A DNA stretch of 64,000 nt from assembly GCF_040364665.1 (NCBI RefSeq), contig NZ_BAABWX010000002.1, forward strand, positions 227,731 through 291,730, given 5' to 3'. The translations under genes and the position numbers were made by a program. The stretch comes from Cognatishimia sp. WU-CL00825. Lineage in GTDB: Bacteria; Pseudomonadota; Alphaproteobacteria; Rhodobacterales; Rhodobacteraceae. Of the stretch, positions 53,362-62,269 are shown piece by piece; positions within the stretch are counted from its first letter, which is position 1; every line of letters starts with the position of its first letter. The notes below the pieces were generated by a model. That model was not told the DNA's origin and did no database searches. It worked only from the letters and a program-made list of their open reading frames with translations.

Positions 53362-55242
53362 CTATTCTGCCGCCTCGGTCTTTTCCAGCGCGGCCAAAAG
53401 CGAGGTTTCCAACTCGGCTTCCAACTCTTTGGCCCGGTCGATATAGGCTTGGTTTTCCCCGGCCGGAATATCAGGATCCCACAGTTGTGCCAGTTCGCGC
53501 ACGCCCTGACGGTCATGCTGGAAAAAGGTCTGTTCTGAAATCGAGGCCTCATACTCTGACAGGCCCATATTCTCCAGAACGTAGCGGCCTGCGCGCAACG
53601 AGCTGTCAAACATTTCGCGCACGATGTCGTTGGCACCGGCCTGATACAGGCGAAACACCTGACGGCGATCCCGCGCCCGGGCGACAATATGCAGGTCAGG
53701 CCGTTCGCGGCGCGCGTGCGTCACCAGTTTTAGCGCGCTTTCGGGATCATCCACCGCCACCACCAAAACCCGGGCATCCTTTAGCCCAGCTGCTTTCATC
53801 AACTCGGGGCGGGTTGGGTCGCCAAAAAATCCTTTGATGCCAAAGCGGCGCATGGCGGCAACCGCATTCATGTCATGATCCAAAATCACGGTTTTGAAAC
53901 CCGAGGCGCGCACCAGCCGATTGACCACCTGACCAAACCGCCCAATGCCCGCAATGATCACCGGCCCGGTGGCATCAATCACATCCGGATCCAGCAGCTC
54001 TTCGCCATCACTCATACGACGGGTGATCACGTCGTGCAAAATGAACAGCAAAGGTGTGATCAGCATCGATAACGCCACCACCAGCAAAAGCTGCTCACTG
54101 AGGGCCACTGGGATTACATTCTGTTGGATCGCAAAGGATATCAGCACAAAGCCAAATTCACCGGCCTGCGCCAAACCCAAGGCAAACAGCCATTGATTGC
54201 GCCCCCGCAGGCCAAATGCCCGCCCTAGAATACACAGCAGAACCGCCTTGATTGCCATCACCGCCAGGGTCATGCCCAATATGTTCAGAGGGTCACCAAA
54301 CAGGGTGCGAAAATCAATCTGCGCCCCCACGGCAATGAAGAACAAGCCCAACAACAGGCCCTTGAATGGCTCGATATCGCTTTCCAGCTCGTGGCGGAAT
54401 TCCGAGTTTGCCAGAACAACGCCGGCAAGGAAGGTGCCCAAAGCAGGCGACAGGCCCACCAGCGTCATCAGAAACGCAATGCCAATCACGATCAGCAGGG
54501 CGGTGGCGGTGTACATCTCACGAAGGCGCGCCGCGTGAATAAAGCGGAACAACGGGCGGATCAAATAGATGCCGGCCAGGATCACCGCAGCAACCGCCGC
54601 CAAAGTCACCAATGTAACGCCCCAGCCCGGCAGGCCCTCAACCAGCGAATAAGACGCGTGTGCGGCGTCATGTGCGTCCTCAAGGTTCCGGTTGATCGAG
54701 CCATCAGGGGCCAGCGTCATCACCTTGGGCAGCGCCAGCAACGGCAAAACCGCCAACATCGGGATCACTGCGATATCCTGGGTCAAAAGCACCGCAAAGG
54801 TCGACCGTCCCCCCGCGGTTTGCATCAGGCCCTTTTCTGACAGGGTCTGCAACACAATGGCGGTGGACGACAGGGCAAAGATCAACCCCACCGCCAACGC
54901 AATGCTCCAGATATACCCTAGCGCCATCATGCCCACCATGATCGCCAAAGTGGTCAGCACAATCTGCAACCCCCCCAGGCCAATCAACTTGTGTCGCATC
55001 GCCCACAACGCCCGCGGATCAAGTTCCAACCCAATCAGAAACAGCATCATCACAACGCCAAATTCCGCGAAATGCTGCAAATCCTGAGTTTGTGACGAGC
55101 CCACAAGTCCCAACACCGGGCCAATAATCACCCCGGCCGTCAAATAGCCCAACACCGACCCAAGCCCCAACCGCGCCGCAATCGGCACTGCAATCACTGC
55201 AGCGACCAGATAGATTGAAGCTTGAAACAAGAAACTGTCCAT
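53362..55242 (-). CDS. CPA2-family monovalent cation:proton antiporter with RCK domain (Kef-type)
   Basis: A 626-residue protein. The N-terminal part has a dozen membrane helices, beginning FLFQASIYLVAAVIAVPIAARLGLGSVLGYLTAGVIIGP. The transport motif region MLFLIGLELDPRALW and the ion-binding SPALGTFLAGVVLANSEFRHELE are typical of KefB/KefC. The RCK/TrkA-N domain begins PVIIAGIGRFGQVVNRLV near residue 405, with the NAD motif G-x-G-R-x-G. It expels potassium or sodium in exchange for protons, often under glutathione-adduct control. A 22-bp gap to the Lrp gene suggests joint transcription. Confidence 0.93.
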   Translation of the reverse strand: MDSFLFQASIYLVAAVIAVPIAARLGLGSVLGYLTAGVIIGPVLGLVGSSQTQDLQHFAEFGVVMMLFLIGLELDPRALWAMRHKLIGLGGLQIVLTTLAIMVGMMALGYIWSIALAVGLIFALSSTAIVLQTLSEKGLMQTAGGRSTFAVLLTQDIAVIPMLAVLPLLALPKVMTLAPDGSINRNLEDAHDAAHASYSLVEGLPGWGVTLVTLAAVAAVILAGIYLIRPLFRFIHAARLREMYTATALLIVIGIAFLMTLVGLSPALGTFLAGVVLANSEFRHELESDIEPFKGLLLGLFFIAVGAQIDFRTLFGDPLNILGMTLAVMAIKAVLLCILGRAFGLRGRNQWLFALGLAQAGEFGFVLISFAIQQNVIPVALSEQLLLVVALSMLITPLLFILHDVITRRMSDGEELLDPDVIDATGPVIIAGIGRFGQVVNRLVRASGFKTVILDHDMNAVAAMRRFGIKGFFGDPTRPELMKAAGLKDARVLVVAVDDPESALKLVTHARRERPDLHIVARARDRRQVFRLYQAGANDIVREMFDSSLRAGRYVLENMGLSEYEASISEQTFFQHDRQGVRELAQLWDPDIPAGENQAYIDRAKELEAELETSLLAALEKTEAAE

Positions 55243-55263
55243 AATGGGTCCTAGGCTCTTTGG

Positions 55264-55719
55264 TCAGGTCGGCAGGGGCGCGTCGCGTTTGAATTGGTCC
55301 ATGACGATCTGGCTTTGCACCCGACTCACGGCAGGATGCGGCAACAGAATTTCGTGGATCAGAGTGTTCAGGCTTTGCAGATCGGCACAGAATACCCGCA
55401 GCATGTAATCGGCGTCCCCGGTCAGGGTCCAAGCGCTGATGACCTCGGGGCGGGTGTTCACCAAACGCCCAAAGCCCTTGGCCTGATCCGGCCCATGGGT
55501 GCCCAACTGCACCTGCACAAAGGCCTGCACCGAAAGCCCCAGGCGCACCGGGTCAAGCTTGGCGGCATAATTCTGAATATAGCCCTCGGCTTCCAGCCGC
55601 TGCCTGCGTCGCCCAACTTGGCTCGACGACAAATGCAACTGGTCACTAAGTTGCTGCGCCGTCAAATGGGCGTCGGTCTGCAAGGCCGCCAGCAAGCGTT
55701 TGTCGATTTCATCCAGCAT
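55264..55719 (-). CDS. Lrp/AsnC-family transcriptional regulator
   Basis: A 151-residue regulator with the N-terminal helix-turn-helix LDEIDKRLLAALQTDAHLTAQQLSDQLHLSSSQVGRRRQRLEAEGYI. A C-terminal RAM/AsnC effector domain contains WTLTGDADYMLRVFCADLQSLNTLI. It is divergent from hpd across about 150 bp, so regulation of tyrosine breakdown by an aromatic amino acid is the simplest inference. Confidence 0.93.
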   Translation of the reverse strand: MLDEIDKRLLAALQTDAHLTAQQLSDQLHLSSSQVGRRRQRLEAEGYIQNYAAKLDPVRLGLSVQAFVQVQLGTHGPDQAKGFGRLVNTRPEVISAWTLTGDADYMLRVFCADLQSLNTLIHEILLPHPAVSRVQSQIVMDQFKRDAPLPT

Positions 55720-55872
55720 GATGCGTGATTTCCGCGCAAAAGGGGGGTATTTTCTACATCATACGCATAATTGGACCAAAGCGCACGTCATTTCGCGGAT
55801 TCTACGCCTGATTTCCCCGCTATTCTTACGGCGACAAGACATCCGGCAATACCAAACCCAAGGAGACGCGCA

Positions 55873-56976
55873 ATGGGTCCTTTTCCACATGATGCGCCAC
55901 GCGCAGAGATATCCAGTTTTAACCCAGCTGGCACCGACGGATTTGAGTTCGTCGAGTTTGCCCATCCAGAGCCACAGCAACTGCGCGATTTGTTTCAGCG
56001 CATGGGCTATGCTCACACCGCCACCCATAAAACCAAAGATATCGAACTTTGGCAGCAAGGCGATGTCACCTATATTCTGAACAACGAACCTGACAGCTTT
56101 GCGCTGCGGTTTGTAACCGAACATGGCCCCTGTGCGCCCTCTATGGGTTGGCGGGTGGTTGACGCGCAAAAGGCCTATGCACACGCGGTGTCCAAAGGGG
56201 CAGAACCCTATGATGCGGACGACAAAACCCTTGATTGGCCTGCGATCAAAGGCATTGGCGGATCGTTGATCTACTTCACCGATCAATATTACGACAGTTC
56301 ACCCTTTAACGACGAATTCAACTGGCTCACCCAGTCCAAACCCGAAGGCGACGGGTTTTATTACCTCGATCACCTCACCCATAATGTCTTTAAAGGCAAC
56401 ATGGACAAATGGTTCAAATTCTATGGCGACCTGTTCAACTTTCGCGAAATCCGGTTTTTTGACATCGAAGGTAAATTCACCGGTCTTTTGTCACGTGCCC
56501 TAACCAGCCCGTGTGGCAAGATCCGCATTCCAATTAACGAAGACCGCGGCGAAACCGGGCAGATCGTCAGCTATTTGAAGAAATACAATGGCGAGGGCAT
56601 TCAGCACATCGCCGTTGGCACCGAAGACATCTATGGCGCAACAGATAAGATTGCCGCCAAGGGTCTGAAATTCATGCCAGGCCCGCCAGAAACCTATTAC
56701 AAACTGTCCAAAGAGCGGGTCGCGGGCCACGACGAGCCGTTGGATCGCATGATGAAACACGGCATCTTGATTGATGGCGAGGGTGTGGTTGATGGCGGGG
56801 AAACCAAGATCCTGTTGCAGATATTCTCTAAAACAGTGATCGGTCCGATCTTCTTTGAATTCATCCAGCGCAAGGGTGATGACGGGTTTGGCGAAGGCAA
56901 TTTCAAAGCTCTGTTTGAAAGCATTGAACAAGAGCAGATCGACAGCGGCGAGCTTCAGGCCCCTGCGGCTGAATAA
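55873..56976 (+). CDS. hpd: 4-hydroxyphenylpyruvate dioxygenase
   Basis: A 367-residue Hpd; the start at 55873 follows AAGGAG and removes a non-conserved upstream extension. Two vicinal-oxygen-chelate domains are seen. Iron ligands lie in LDHLTHNVF, GIQHIAVGTEDIYGA and FFEFIQRKGDDGFGEGNFKALFESIE, which ends with the family's C-terminal signature. It converts 4-hydroxyphenylpyruvate to homogentisate in tyrosine catabolism. The rest of the homogentisate pathway is not in this window. Confidence 0.97.
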   Translation: MGPFPHDAPRAEISSFNPAGTDGFEFVEFAHPEPQQLRDLFQRMGYAHTATHKTKDIELWQQGDVTYILNNEPDSFALRFVTEHGPCAPSMGWRVVDAQKAYAHAVSKGAEPYDADDKTLDWPAIKGIGGSLIYFTDQYYDSSPFNDEFNWLTQSKPEGDGFYYLDHLTHNVFKGNMDKWFKFYGDLFNFREIRFFDIEGKFTGLLSRALTSPCGKIRIPINEDRGETGQIVSYLKKYNGEGIQHIAVGTEDIYGATDKIAAKGLKFMPGPPETYYKLSKERVAGHDEPLDRMMKHGILIDGEGVVDGGETKILLQIFSKTVIGPIFFEFIQRKGDDGFGEGNFKALFESIEQEQIDSGELQAPAAE

Positions 56977-57007
56977 TTCAGATGCCTATGCGTTGCTTGC
57001 AAAGGCA

Positions 57008-57031
57008 AAGGGCAGGCTTAGGCCTGCCCTT
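57008..57031. terminator. Bidirectional terminator between hpd and the stress-protein gene
   Basis: A perfect 10-bp stem, AAGGGCAGGC/GCCTGCCCTT, with loop TTAG, lying between the convergent stops of hpd (56976) and the usp gene (57058). It is followed by ACTATATT on the plus strand and by TTTGCCTTTG on the minus strand. Confidence 0.85.
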
Positions 57032-57057
57032 ACTATATTCGTTGGCCGGTAAAGTGA

Positions 57058-57465
57058 TCAGCGGATCACATGTACACAGCAATTTGCGTGACGCACGACG
57101 CGCGCCGCAGTAGAGCCAAGCAGATAGTCTGCCAATTCTGGCCGGTGGGACGAAATCACAATACAGTCCACTCCGGTTTCTTCGGCATAATCCAGAATAC
57201 CCCGATAGCTGTGACCAGTGATGACCATAGGCTTAATGTCTTTGACGCCACCCAGATCACCCGCCAATATCTCACGAGCTTCTGCCTTGCGGCTGTCATG
57301 AATTTCCTTTGGCAATTGGATTGATGCGTATTCGGGAATGACATCCAGCACCGTCAGCGCGGTAATTCTTGCGTCGTCAGCGGCCAGTCGGCGCGCGATA
57401 TCTAATGCCGGGCCTGATGGGGTGCCGTGGTCAGGTGCGATTGGAACGAGAATATTCTTATACAT
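57058..57465 (-). CDS. Universal stress protein (UspA family)
   Basis: A 135-residue single-domain Usp; the start at 57465 follows AGGAGA by the usual distance. The first strand is YKNILVPIAPDHGTP, and the fold ends in LLGSTAARVVRHANCCVHVIR. The nucleotide loop keeps the final GST, but the preceding G-x2-G part is replaced (SSHRPELADY), so ATP binding may be altered. Family members respond to starvation or oxygen limitation. It converges with hpd. Confidence 0.9.
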   Translation of the reverse strand: MYKNILVPIAPDHGTPSGPALDIARRLAADDARITALTVLDVIPEYASIQLPKEIHDSRKAEAREILAGDLGGVKDIKPMVITGHSYRGILDYAEETGVDCIVISSHRPELADYLLGSTAARVVRHANCCVHVIR

Positions 57466-57702
57466 GTTGGGTCTCCTAAAAATGCCCAGCAACCAAGCAG
57501 TTTACATTGCTTAACGACGGGCCAATGCCGCTCCAGTTTGCGGCGTCTAAAAAGGTGACAGGGTCAAAGGGCCAAAAAACTGCAGTCCCTTCTGATGTCG
57601 CAATCACTATAGATCAGCCCACGTAAGGGCGTCTTTGATGCAGGTCAGATCAAAACAGTGAGTCAAAACCGCAATCAAGTGCGTAACTTTGCGGCTCGAA
57701 TC

Positions 57703-57738
57703 GTACGTTTCAGGCCGTGAAACGTACAAATTGTACAA
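57703..57738. repeat. Perfect inverted repeat GTACGTTTCA-GGCCG-TGAAACGTAC plus TTGTACAA palindrome
   Basis: Ten-base perfect arms around a five-base centre (57703-57727), directly followed by AAATTGTACAAAT containing the palindrome TTGTACAA (57731-57738) and a second GTACAAA word. It lies 28 bases beyond the stop of the 735-residue gene and about 240 bp upstream of the usp start. No T-run follows on either strand, so it looks more like a protein-binding dyad or stable RNA hairpin than a terminator. Confidence 0.65.
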
Positions 57739-57765
57739 ATAACCAAAGATTAAACCAGCGCACGC

Positions 57766-59973
57766 TTAGCCCTTGGGCATCTTTAGAACGTGGCTTTTTT
57801 GGCCCTTAACATAGCGCAGCTCATTGCTGCTGATGGCGGCAACCTTGCCCCCGTCGATGCGGTCACCCACTTTGACTTTCTTGTAGCGCCCACTTGCCAA
57901 TCGCACGAGAGCCCGGCGATCGTTAGTGGCACCGTAAACGCCTATGAGGTTGATTTTCTTAAGGTTTATGACGTTCTTTTGCGTCGCATTCCGCGCAACA
58001 GAGGCGGTTGTCGGAATGGCCGGAGCCGCGCGCTCGGACCGGGGCACCGCCACAGCTGGCGCGTCATTTTTGGGTTGGGCAAGCGCTGCGGGCAGGTTTT
58101 TGGGGCGCAGTTTAGGCCGCAAACTCGCCAGAACCGCCTGATCCGTCCCCCCCTCTGACACTGCTTCTGTCACCGCCAAATCAATGGCCGCAGGATCTAC
58201 TGAAACGATTTTTTCAAGCTGTGCAGGGCGTAGTTTGGGGCGGTATTTTGCAAGCTCTGCAAGGGTGCTGCCACCTAGGGTAGCACGTTGATTTTGCTCG
58301 ATTAAATCAGAGGGTCGCAGGCGTGGTCTCAGGCTCGCAAGTTTGAGTACTTCGGGGTCGATCGCCGGGGTTTCAATCTCGGCTTCTGGTACGGTTCTGT
58401 CTGGGAAAGCCGTCGGTACAACGGCGGGCTTTCCAAGATAGACCATGATGCCTTCGGGAGATAAGGCCCCTTCGGCAGTCGCGACAACCAGACCGCGCTC
58501 ATCCAGTTCAAAGGTGACGCCAGCTGCGACCGGGTTGTTTTGCTTTTTTATTGTGGAATCAGGGGTATAGCTTGCTGCGGTTGGCAGGGCGATTGCGTCG
58601 TGGGTCTGTTGCTGGGTTTCAAATGCACCCAGATATATACCCTCTGCACTGCCCGCCCGAGGTGTTGCAGGTTGCATCGGCGAGCGATCCCAAATTCCCG
58701 TCGCCGCATAAAACGCATCCCCCAAATTCGTCGGCCCCGCCGCCGCCAACACCGGATCCAGCACAATGCCTTCGTTTGCGTCCATCGCTTCGATTTCGGC
58801 GCTGTCTGTCACCGTGGTCACGCTGGTAGGTGGTAAAACAGAGCTTTCGACATCCTTGGTGTCCTCCGGCACAAGCGCAATTTGCGGCACGCTATCTTGG
58901 CGCGAAAACAATCCGGCGAGGCCGCCCTCTGTAAACAATGATGCCCAGGCCGCAGCTCCCGCAAGAAACAACAGCAACAAGGCCACCAAAACCAAAGCTA
59001 AATAGCGTGGTTTACCTCCGACGCTCTGAACCTGAACCGGGGGGGGCGTACTTGTACCCGATTGAATTGAAGGGTTTTCTTTCTGAATCGCCGGGGCATC
59101 AGCCGTTTTAGAAACCACTGGCGGCGTTTGGCGTGATGTACCTCTTGCGCGGGGATCTTTTGCGGATTCTGGCCGTTGTTTCAGCCCTGCTATCAGTGTT
59201 GCGGGGTCAAATCTGGGCTCTTGTGTCCCTACGATACTGGGCGTAGCGAGCTGCTCTTTTGCCGTGTCTTGCTGGGGCTCTGCGCCATCGGTTTGTGCTT
59301 CAAGGCTGCGGTGGGCTCCGGGCAGGGGGGTCGCATCTTCAGAAGGAGTTTCCGCAATTGCCGTTAAGCGGCGCGACGTAGCAAACGGGGGCGCCGAAGG
59401 CTGGGTTTCCTCGGATTTTGGGCGTTCCAGCGGCCCTTCTGATACGATTGACACCACGGCGCTGTCGGGGCGAATGCTGGAGGGATCATCGACCAGCTCT
59501 GTCGCAGAATGGGTTTTTCCGAAAAAAGCTTCGGCATTAAAGTCGTCAGAAGCGGATTTTGCCACAAAGCAAACCGGCTCAAAGCCGTGCTCGCGGGCAA
59601 AATTTTCGGCCTCTGCAAGGGTTTCCTTGGCCACGGCTGCAACTTGTATGCCGAAATCGTCTTCAACGAAGTCATAGGCCAAGTCGTCGGTGGCATAGGG
59701 CGTTGCGCCCTCTAGGGCGGCAAGAACGGTTTGTTCTGTTGTTGTCTGAGCGGAAGGCAGAGATAAATATTTTATCTGGTCGTCAGGCAAAATAATTTTG
59801 CAAAGCGCGCTGCCATTGGCCTGGGCCTCGCCCAGTCCACGCAAATCCGCCAAAGCGGCATCAAGGTCAGCGTGTTGCAGGGGGACTTCCCCCAGCTTAT
59901 GCCATCCCTCTGGAACGCGGCATAATAGAGAAATGCCTTCAAAAGATAGGGAAAGCGCAAAATCCGGTGTCAT
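57766..59973 (-). CDS. Orphan GspL-like/GspC(PilP)-like inner-membrane fusion protein
   Basis: A 735-residue protein I can only partly place. Residues 1-150 (MTPDFALSLSFEGISLLCRV, then LPDDQIKYLSLP and VLAALEGATPYATDDLAYDFVED) resemble the cytoplasmic actin-like domain of GspL/PilM proteins. A long Pro/Ser/Gln-rich linker follows, then one membrane helix (about 324-347). A periplasmic region has three LRP[RK]LRPxxL motifs at about 30-residue spacing. The last 60 residues (LIGVYGATNDRRALVRLASGRYKKVKVGDRIDGGKV) match the style of the GspC HR/PilP domain. No other secretion or pilus genes are nearby. It could organise an envelope complex; the function is unassigned. Confidence 0.65.
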   Translation of the reverse strand: MTPDFALSLSFEGISLLCRVPEGWHKLGEVPLQHADLDAALADLRGLGEAQANGSALCKIILPDDQIKYLSLPSAQTTTEQTVLAALEGATPYATDDLAYDFVEDDFGIQVAAVAKETLAEAENFAREHGFEPVCFVAKSASDDFNAEAFFGKTHSATELVDDPSSIRPDSAVVSIVSEGPLERPKSEETQPSAPPFATSRRLTAIAETPSEDATPLPGAHRSLEAQTDGAEPQQDTAKEQLATPSIVGTQEPRFDPATLIAGLKQRPESAKDPRARGTSRQTPPVVSKTADAPAIQKENPSIQSGTSTPPPVQVQSVGGKPRYLALVLVALLLLFLAGAAAWASLFTEGGLAGLFSRQDSVPQIALVPEDTKDVESSVLPPTSVTTVTDSAEIEAMDANEGIVLDPVLAAAGPTNLGDAFYAATGIWDRSPMQPATPRAGSAEGIYLGAFETQQQTHDAIALPTAASYTPDSTIKKQNNPVAAGVTFELDERGLVVATAEGALSPEGIMVYLGKPAVVPTAFPDRTVPEAEIETPAIDPEVLKLASLRPRLRPSDLIEQNQRATLGGSTLAELAKYRPKLRPAQLEKIVSVDPAAIDLAVTEAVSEGGTDQAVLASLRPKLRPKNLPAALAQPKNDAPAVAVPRSERAAPAIPTTASVARNATQKNVINLKKINLIGVYGATNDRRALVRLASGRYKKVKVGDRIDGGKVAAISSNELRYVKGQKSHVLKMPKG

Positions 59974-60136
59974 ATATCGGCTCTAACATTCGAAGGTGAC
60001 GGGCAGAAGGCCCGTTCAAGCTGCGTTGATTTTATAGCAGGAATTCGCCGAGGGGAAGAAAAAGCCCAATATCCCCAAGTATTTTCGTGCCAAAGATCTT
60101 AGGTCTTAAATCCAGATAAATATCAAGGAGCATTCA

Positions 60137-60823
60137 ATGCGGTTCGTTCAGAAAATGGTTTTGGTCGTCGGGCTTATGCTTCCTGCGGTGGCGCAGGCCG
60201 GGCAAATCGTGGTGCAGGGTCGCGGGACAGTAGAGCAAACCCCGGATATGGCGATAATCTCGCTGGGGGCACGGTTTCAGGCCCATACAGCCCGCGAGGC
60301 CTTGGATGAAGTCAACAAACGCACCAAGGCCGCCCTGGATATTATGACGGATATGGGGGTTGCGCCGCGCGATATGCAAACTGGAAATTTGCAACTGAAT
60401 CCGCTTTGGGATCATGGGGCCAATCATAATGAGGTGGCGCGTATTCGCGGCTATGAGGCGCGAAACCAAGTGACTATTCGCGTGCGCGATCTGACATTGC
60501 TTGGAAACTCATTGGATCAAATTGTTACCAAAGGTGCCAATGTCTTCAACGGATTAAGCTTTGCGATGCAGGATCCTTCGGTCGCCTTAGCAGAGGCGCG
60601 CAAACAGGCGGTGCTTGATGCGCGCGACAAGGCGGCATTGTATGCAGAGGCCGCAGGCGTAGATCTTGGGGCAATTATCTCGATTGACGAGGGTGTGCGC
60701 ATTGCTCCGCAGCCCAGATTTGCAGCACGGGCGGAAATGGCGATGGATTCAGCCGTCCCCATAGCCGCAGGAGAGCTTAGCACAAGCGCAACTGTGACAA
60801 TCGTTTATGAAATTGCGCAATAA
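60137..60823 (+). CDS. SIMPL (DUF541) domain periplasmic protein
   Basis: A 228-residue exported protein. AAGGAG precedes the ATG, and a signal peptide runs to about residue 21 (KMVLVVGLMLPAVAQA, then GQIVVQGRG). The SIMPL pattern is visible: GTVEQTPDMAIISLGARFQAHTAREAL, MQTGNLQLNPLWDH, YEARNQVTIRVRDL and FNGLSFAMQDPSVALAEARKQAVLDARDKAALYAEAAGV. The family is widespread in periplasms and linked loosely to oxidative stress, without a known reaction. It is divergent from the GspL/C-like gene. Confidence 0.88.
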   Translation: MRFVQKMVLVVGLMLPAVAQAGQIVVQGRGTVEQTPDMAIISLGARFQAHTAREALDEVNKRTKAALDIMTDMGVAPRDMQTGNLQLNPLWDHGANHNEVARIRGYEARNQVTIRVRDLTLLGNSLDQIVTKGANVFNGLSFAMQDPSVALAEARKQAVLDARDKAALYAEAAGVDLGAIISIDEGVRIAPQPRFAARAEMAMDSAVPIAAGELSTSATVTIVYEIAQ

Positions 60824-60854
60824 CGCGCTGCGCATGACGACTTACTTGTGAAGG

Positions 60855-60880
60855 AAGAGCCGCCAATGTGGCGGCTCTTT
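60855..60880. terminator. Bidirectional terminator between the SIMPL gene and metY
   Basis: A perfect 10-bp stem, AAGAGCCGCC/GGCGGCTCTT, with loop AATGT, between the convergent stops at 60823 and 60900. A T-tract (TTTAGTTAT) follows on the plus strand. Confidence 0.85.
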
Positions 60881-60899
60881 AGTTATCTAAACTTGAATT

Positions 60900-62192
60900 T
60901 TACGACGTTGCTTTGCTGAGCGCTTGATCCAGATCGGCGATCAGATCCTTTGGATCTTCGATGCCAATGGAAAGGCGCACAACATTCGGGCCAGCCCCTG
61001 CGGCAATCTGTTGGTCTTCGGTCAGCTGACGGTGTGTGGTTGATGCCGAATGGATGATCAGGGAACGTGTGTCACCAAGATTGGCGACATGGCTAAAGAT
61101 GTCGAGGCTATCCACCAGTTTGATACAGGCGTCATACCCGCCTTTGACTGCAAAGGTGAATAGGGCACCTGCCCCTTTTGGGCAGACCTTTTCGATGCGC
61201 TCATAATAAGGAGAAGATTTCAGACCCGCATATGTAACATAGTCAACCCGGTCGTCATTTTCGAGCCACTCCGCCACGATGCGCGCGTTTTCGACGTGCT
61301 TTTGCATGCGCAGGCTAAGAGTTTCGATGCCCATCAATGTATAATGCGCGCCCTGTGGGTTCATTGTCATGCCCAGATCACGCAGGCCAATCGCGATGCT
61401 GTGGAAAGTAAAGGCCATCGGACCCAGCGCCTCGCCAAACACCAGACCATGATAGGCTGGCTCTGGTTGGCTGAAAGAGGGGAACTTGTCGTTCTGTAGC
61501 CAATCAAATTTACCACTGTCGACAACGCAGCCACCTGTGACTGTACCGTTACCGGTCAGGTATTTCGTTGTAGAATGCACAACCAGCGTCGCACCCAAAG
61601 CAATTGGGTTACATAGATAGGGTGTGGCAGAGGTGTTATCGACAATCAGGGGTACGCCGGCGGCATCCGAAATGGCAGCAATCGCCGGAATATCGGTGAT
61701 ATAGCCGCCGGGGTTCGCCACAGATTCACAGAAAACCGCGCGGGTGTTGTCGTCAATCGCGGCTGCCACGGCAGCTTCATCATCAAAGTCGACGAATTTC
61801 GCAGACCAGCCAAAGCGTTTGATGGTTTGGCTAAGCTGCGTGACGGTCCCACCATAGAGGCGTGTGGACGCCACAACGTTACAGCCCGGTTGCATCAGTG
61901 GGAATAGCGCCATGATTTGTGCGGCATGGCCAGAAGAGCAGCAAACGCCACCTGCGCCACCTTCAAGGTGCGTGATGCGCTCTGCTAGGGCGGAAACCGT
62001 TGGGTTGGTCAGCCGCGAATAGATATTGCCGACCTCGGCCAGATTAAACAATGCCGCCGCATGATCTGCGTCGCGGAAAACATAAGCGGTTGTTTGGTAA
62101 ATGGGTGTTTGACGTGCGCCTGTTGCGGGGTCAGGGGCTGCGCCAGCGTGAATTTGCAGCGTGTCAAAACCAAGGGTTGGTCCGTCGGTCAT
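60900..62192 (-). CDS. metY: O-acetylhomoserine aminocarboxypropyltransferase / O-acetylhomoserine sulfhydrylase
   Basis: A 430-residue Cys/Met metabolism PLP enzyme. The start at 62192 (MTDGPTLGFDTLQIHAG) follows GGAGG; the frame upstream is not conserved-looking. Motifs are YQTTAYVFRDADHAAALF, YSRLTNPTVSALAERI, the CSSGHAAQIMAL segment, and the PLP lysine in HSTTKYLTGNG. The NTSATPYLCNPI loop and a 40-residue insertion near FPSFSQPEPAYHGLVF are typical of MetY rather than cystathionine lyases. It makes homocysteine from O-acetylhomoserine and sulfide. It appears to be a single-gene unit. Confidence 0.95.
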   Translation of the reverse strand: MTDGPTLGFDTLQIHAGAAPDPATGARQTPIYQTTAYVFRDADHAAALFNLAEVGNIYSRLTNPTVSALAERITHLEGGAGGVCCSSGHAAQIMALFPLMQPGCNVVASTRLYGGTVTQLSQTIKRFGWSAKFVDFDDEAAVAAAIDDNTRAVFCESVANPGGYITDIPAIAAISDAAGVPLIVDNTSATPYLCNPIALGATLVVHSTTKYLTGNGTVTGGCVVDSGKFDWLQNDKFPSFSQPEPAYHGLVFGEALGPMAFTFHSIAIGLRDLGMTMNPQGAHYTLMGIETLSLRMQKHVENARIVAEWLENDDRVDYVTYAGLKSSPYYERIEKVCPKGAGALFTFAVKGGYDACIKLVDSLDIFSHVANLGDTRSLIIHSASTTHRQLTEDQQIAAGAGPNVVRLSIGIEDPKDLIADLDQALSKATS

Positions 62193-62269
62193 TATATCCT
62201 CCAAAGTTTGCTTGGAAGGCACCCTATGCACGCAAGCCCGAGGGATCAATGCTCAAGATGAGACATGCG

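Noticed and set aside
57630-57655. TTTGAT-N9-ATCAAA as an FNR site upstream of the usp gene
   Set aside because: FNR sites need TTGAT-N4-ATCAA; the nine-base centre is wrong.
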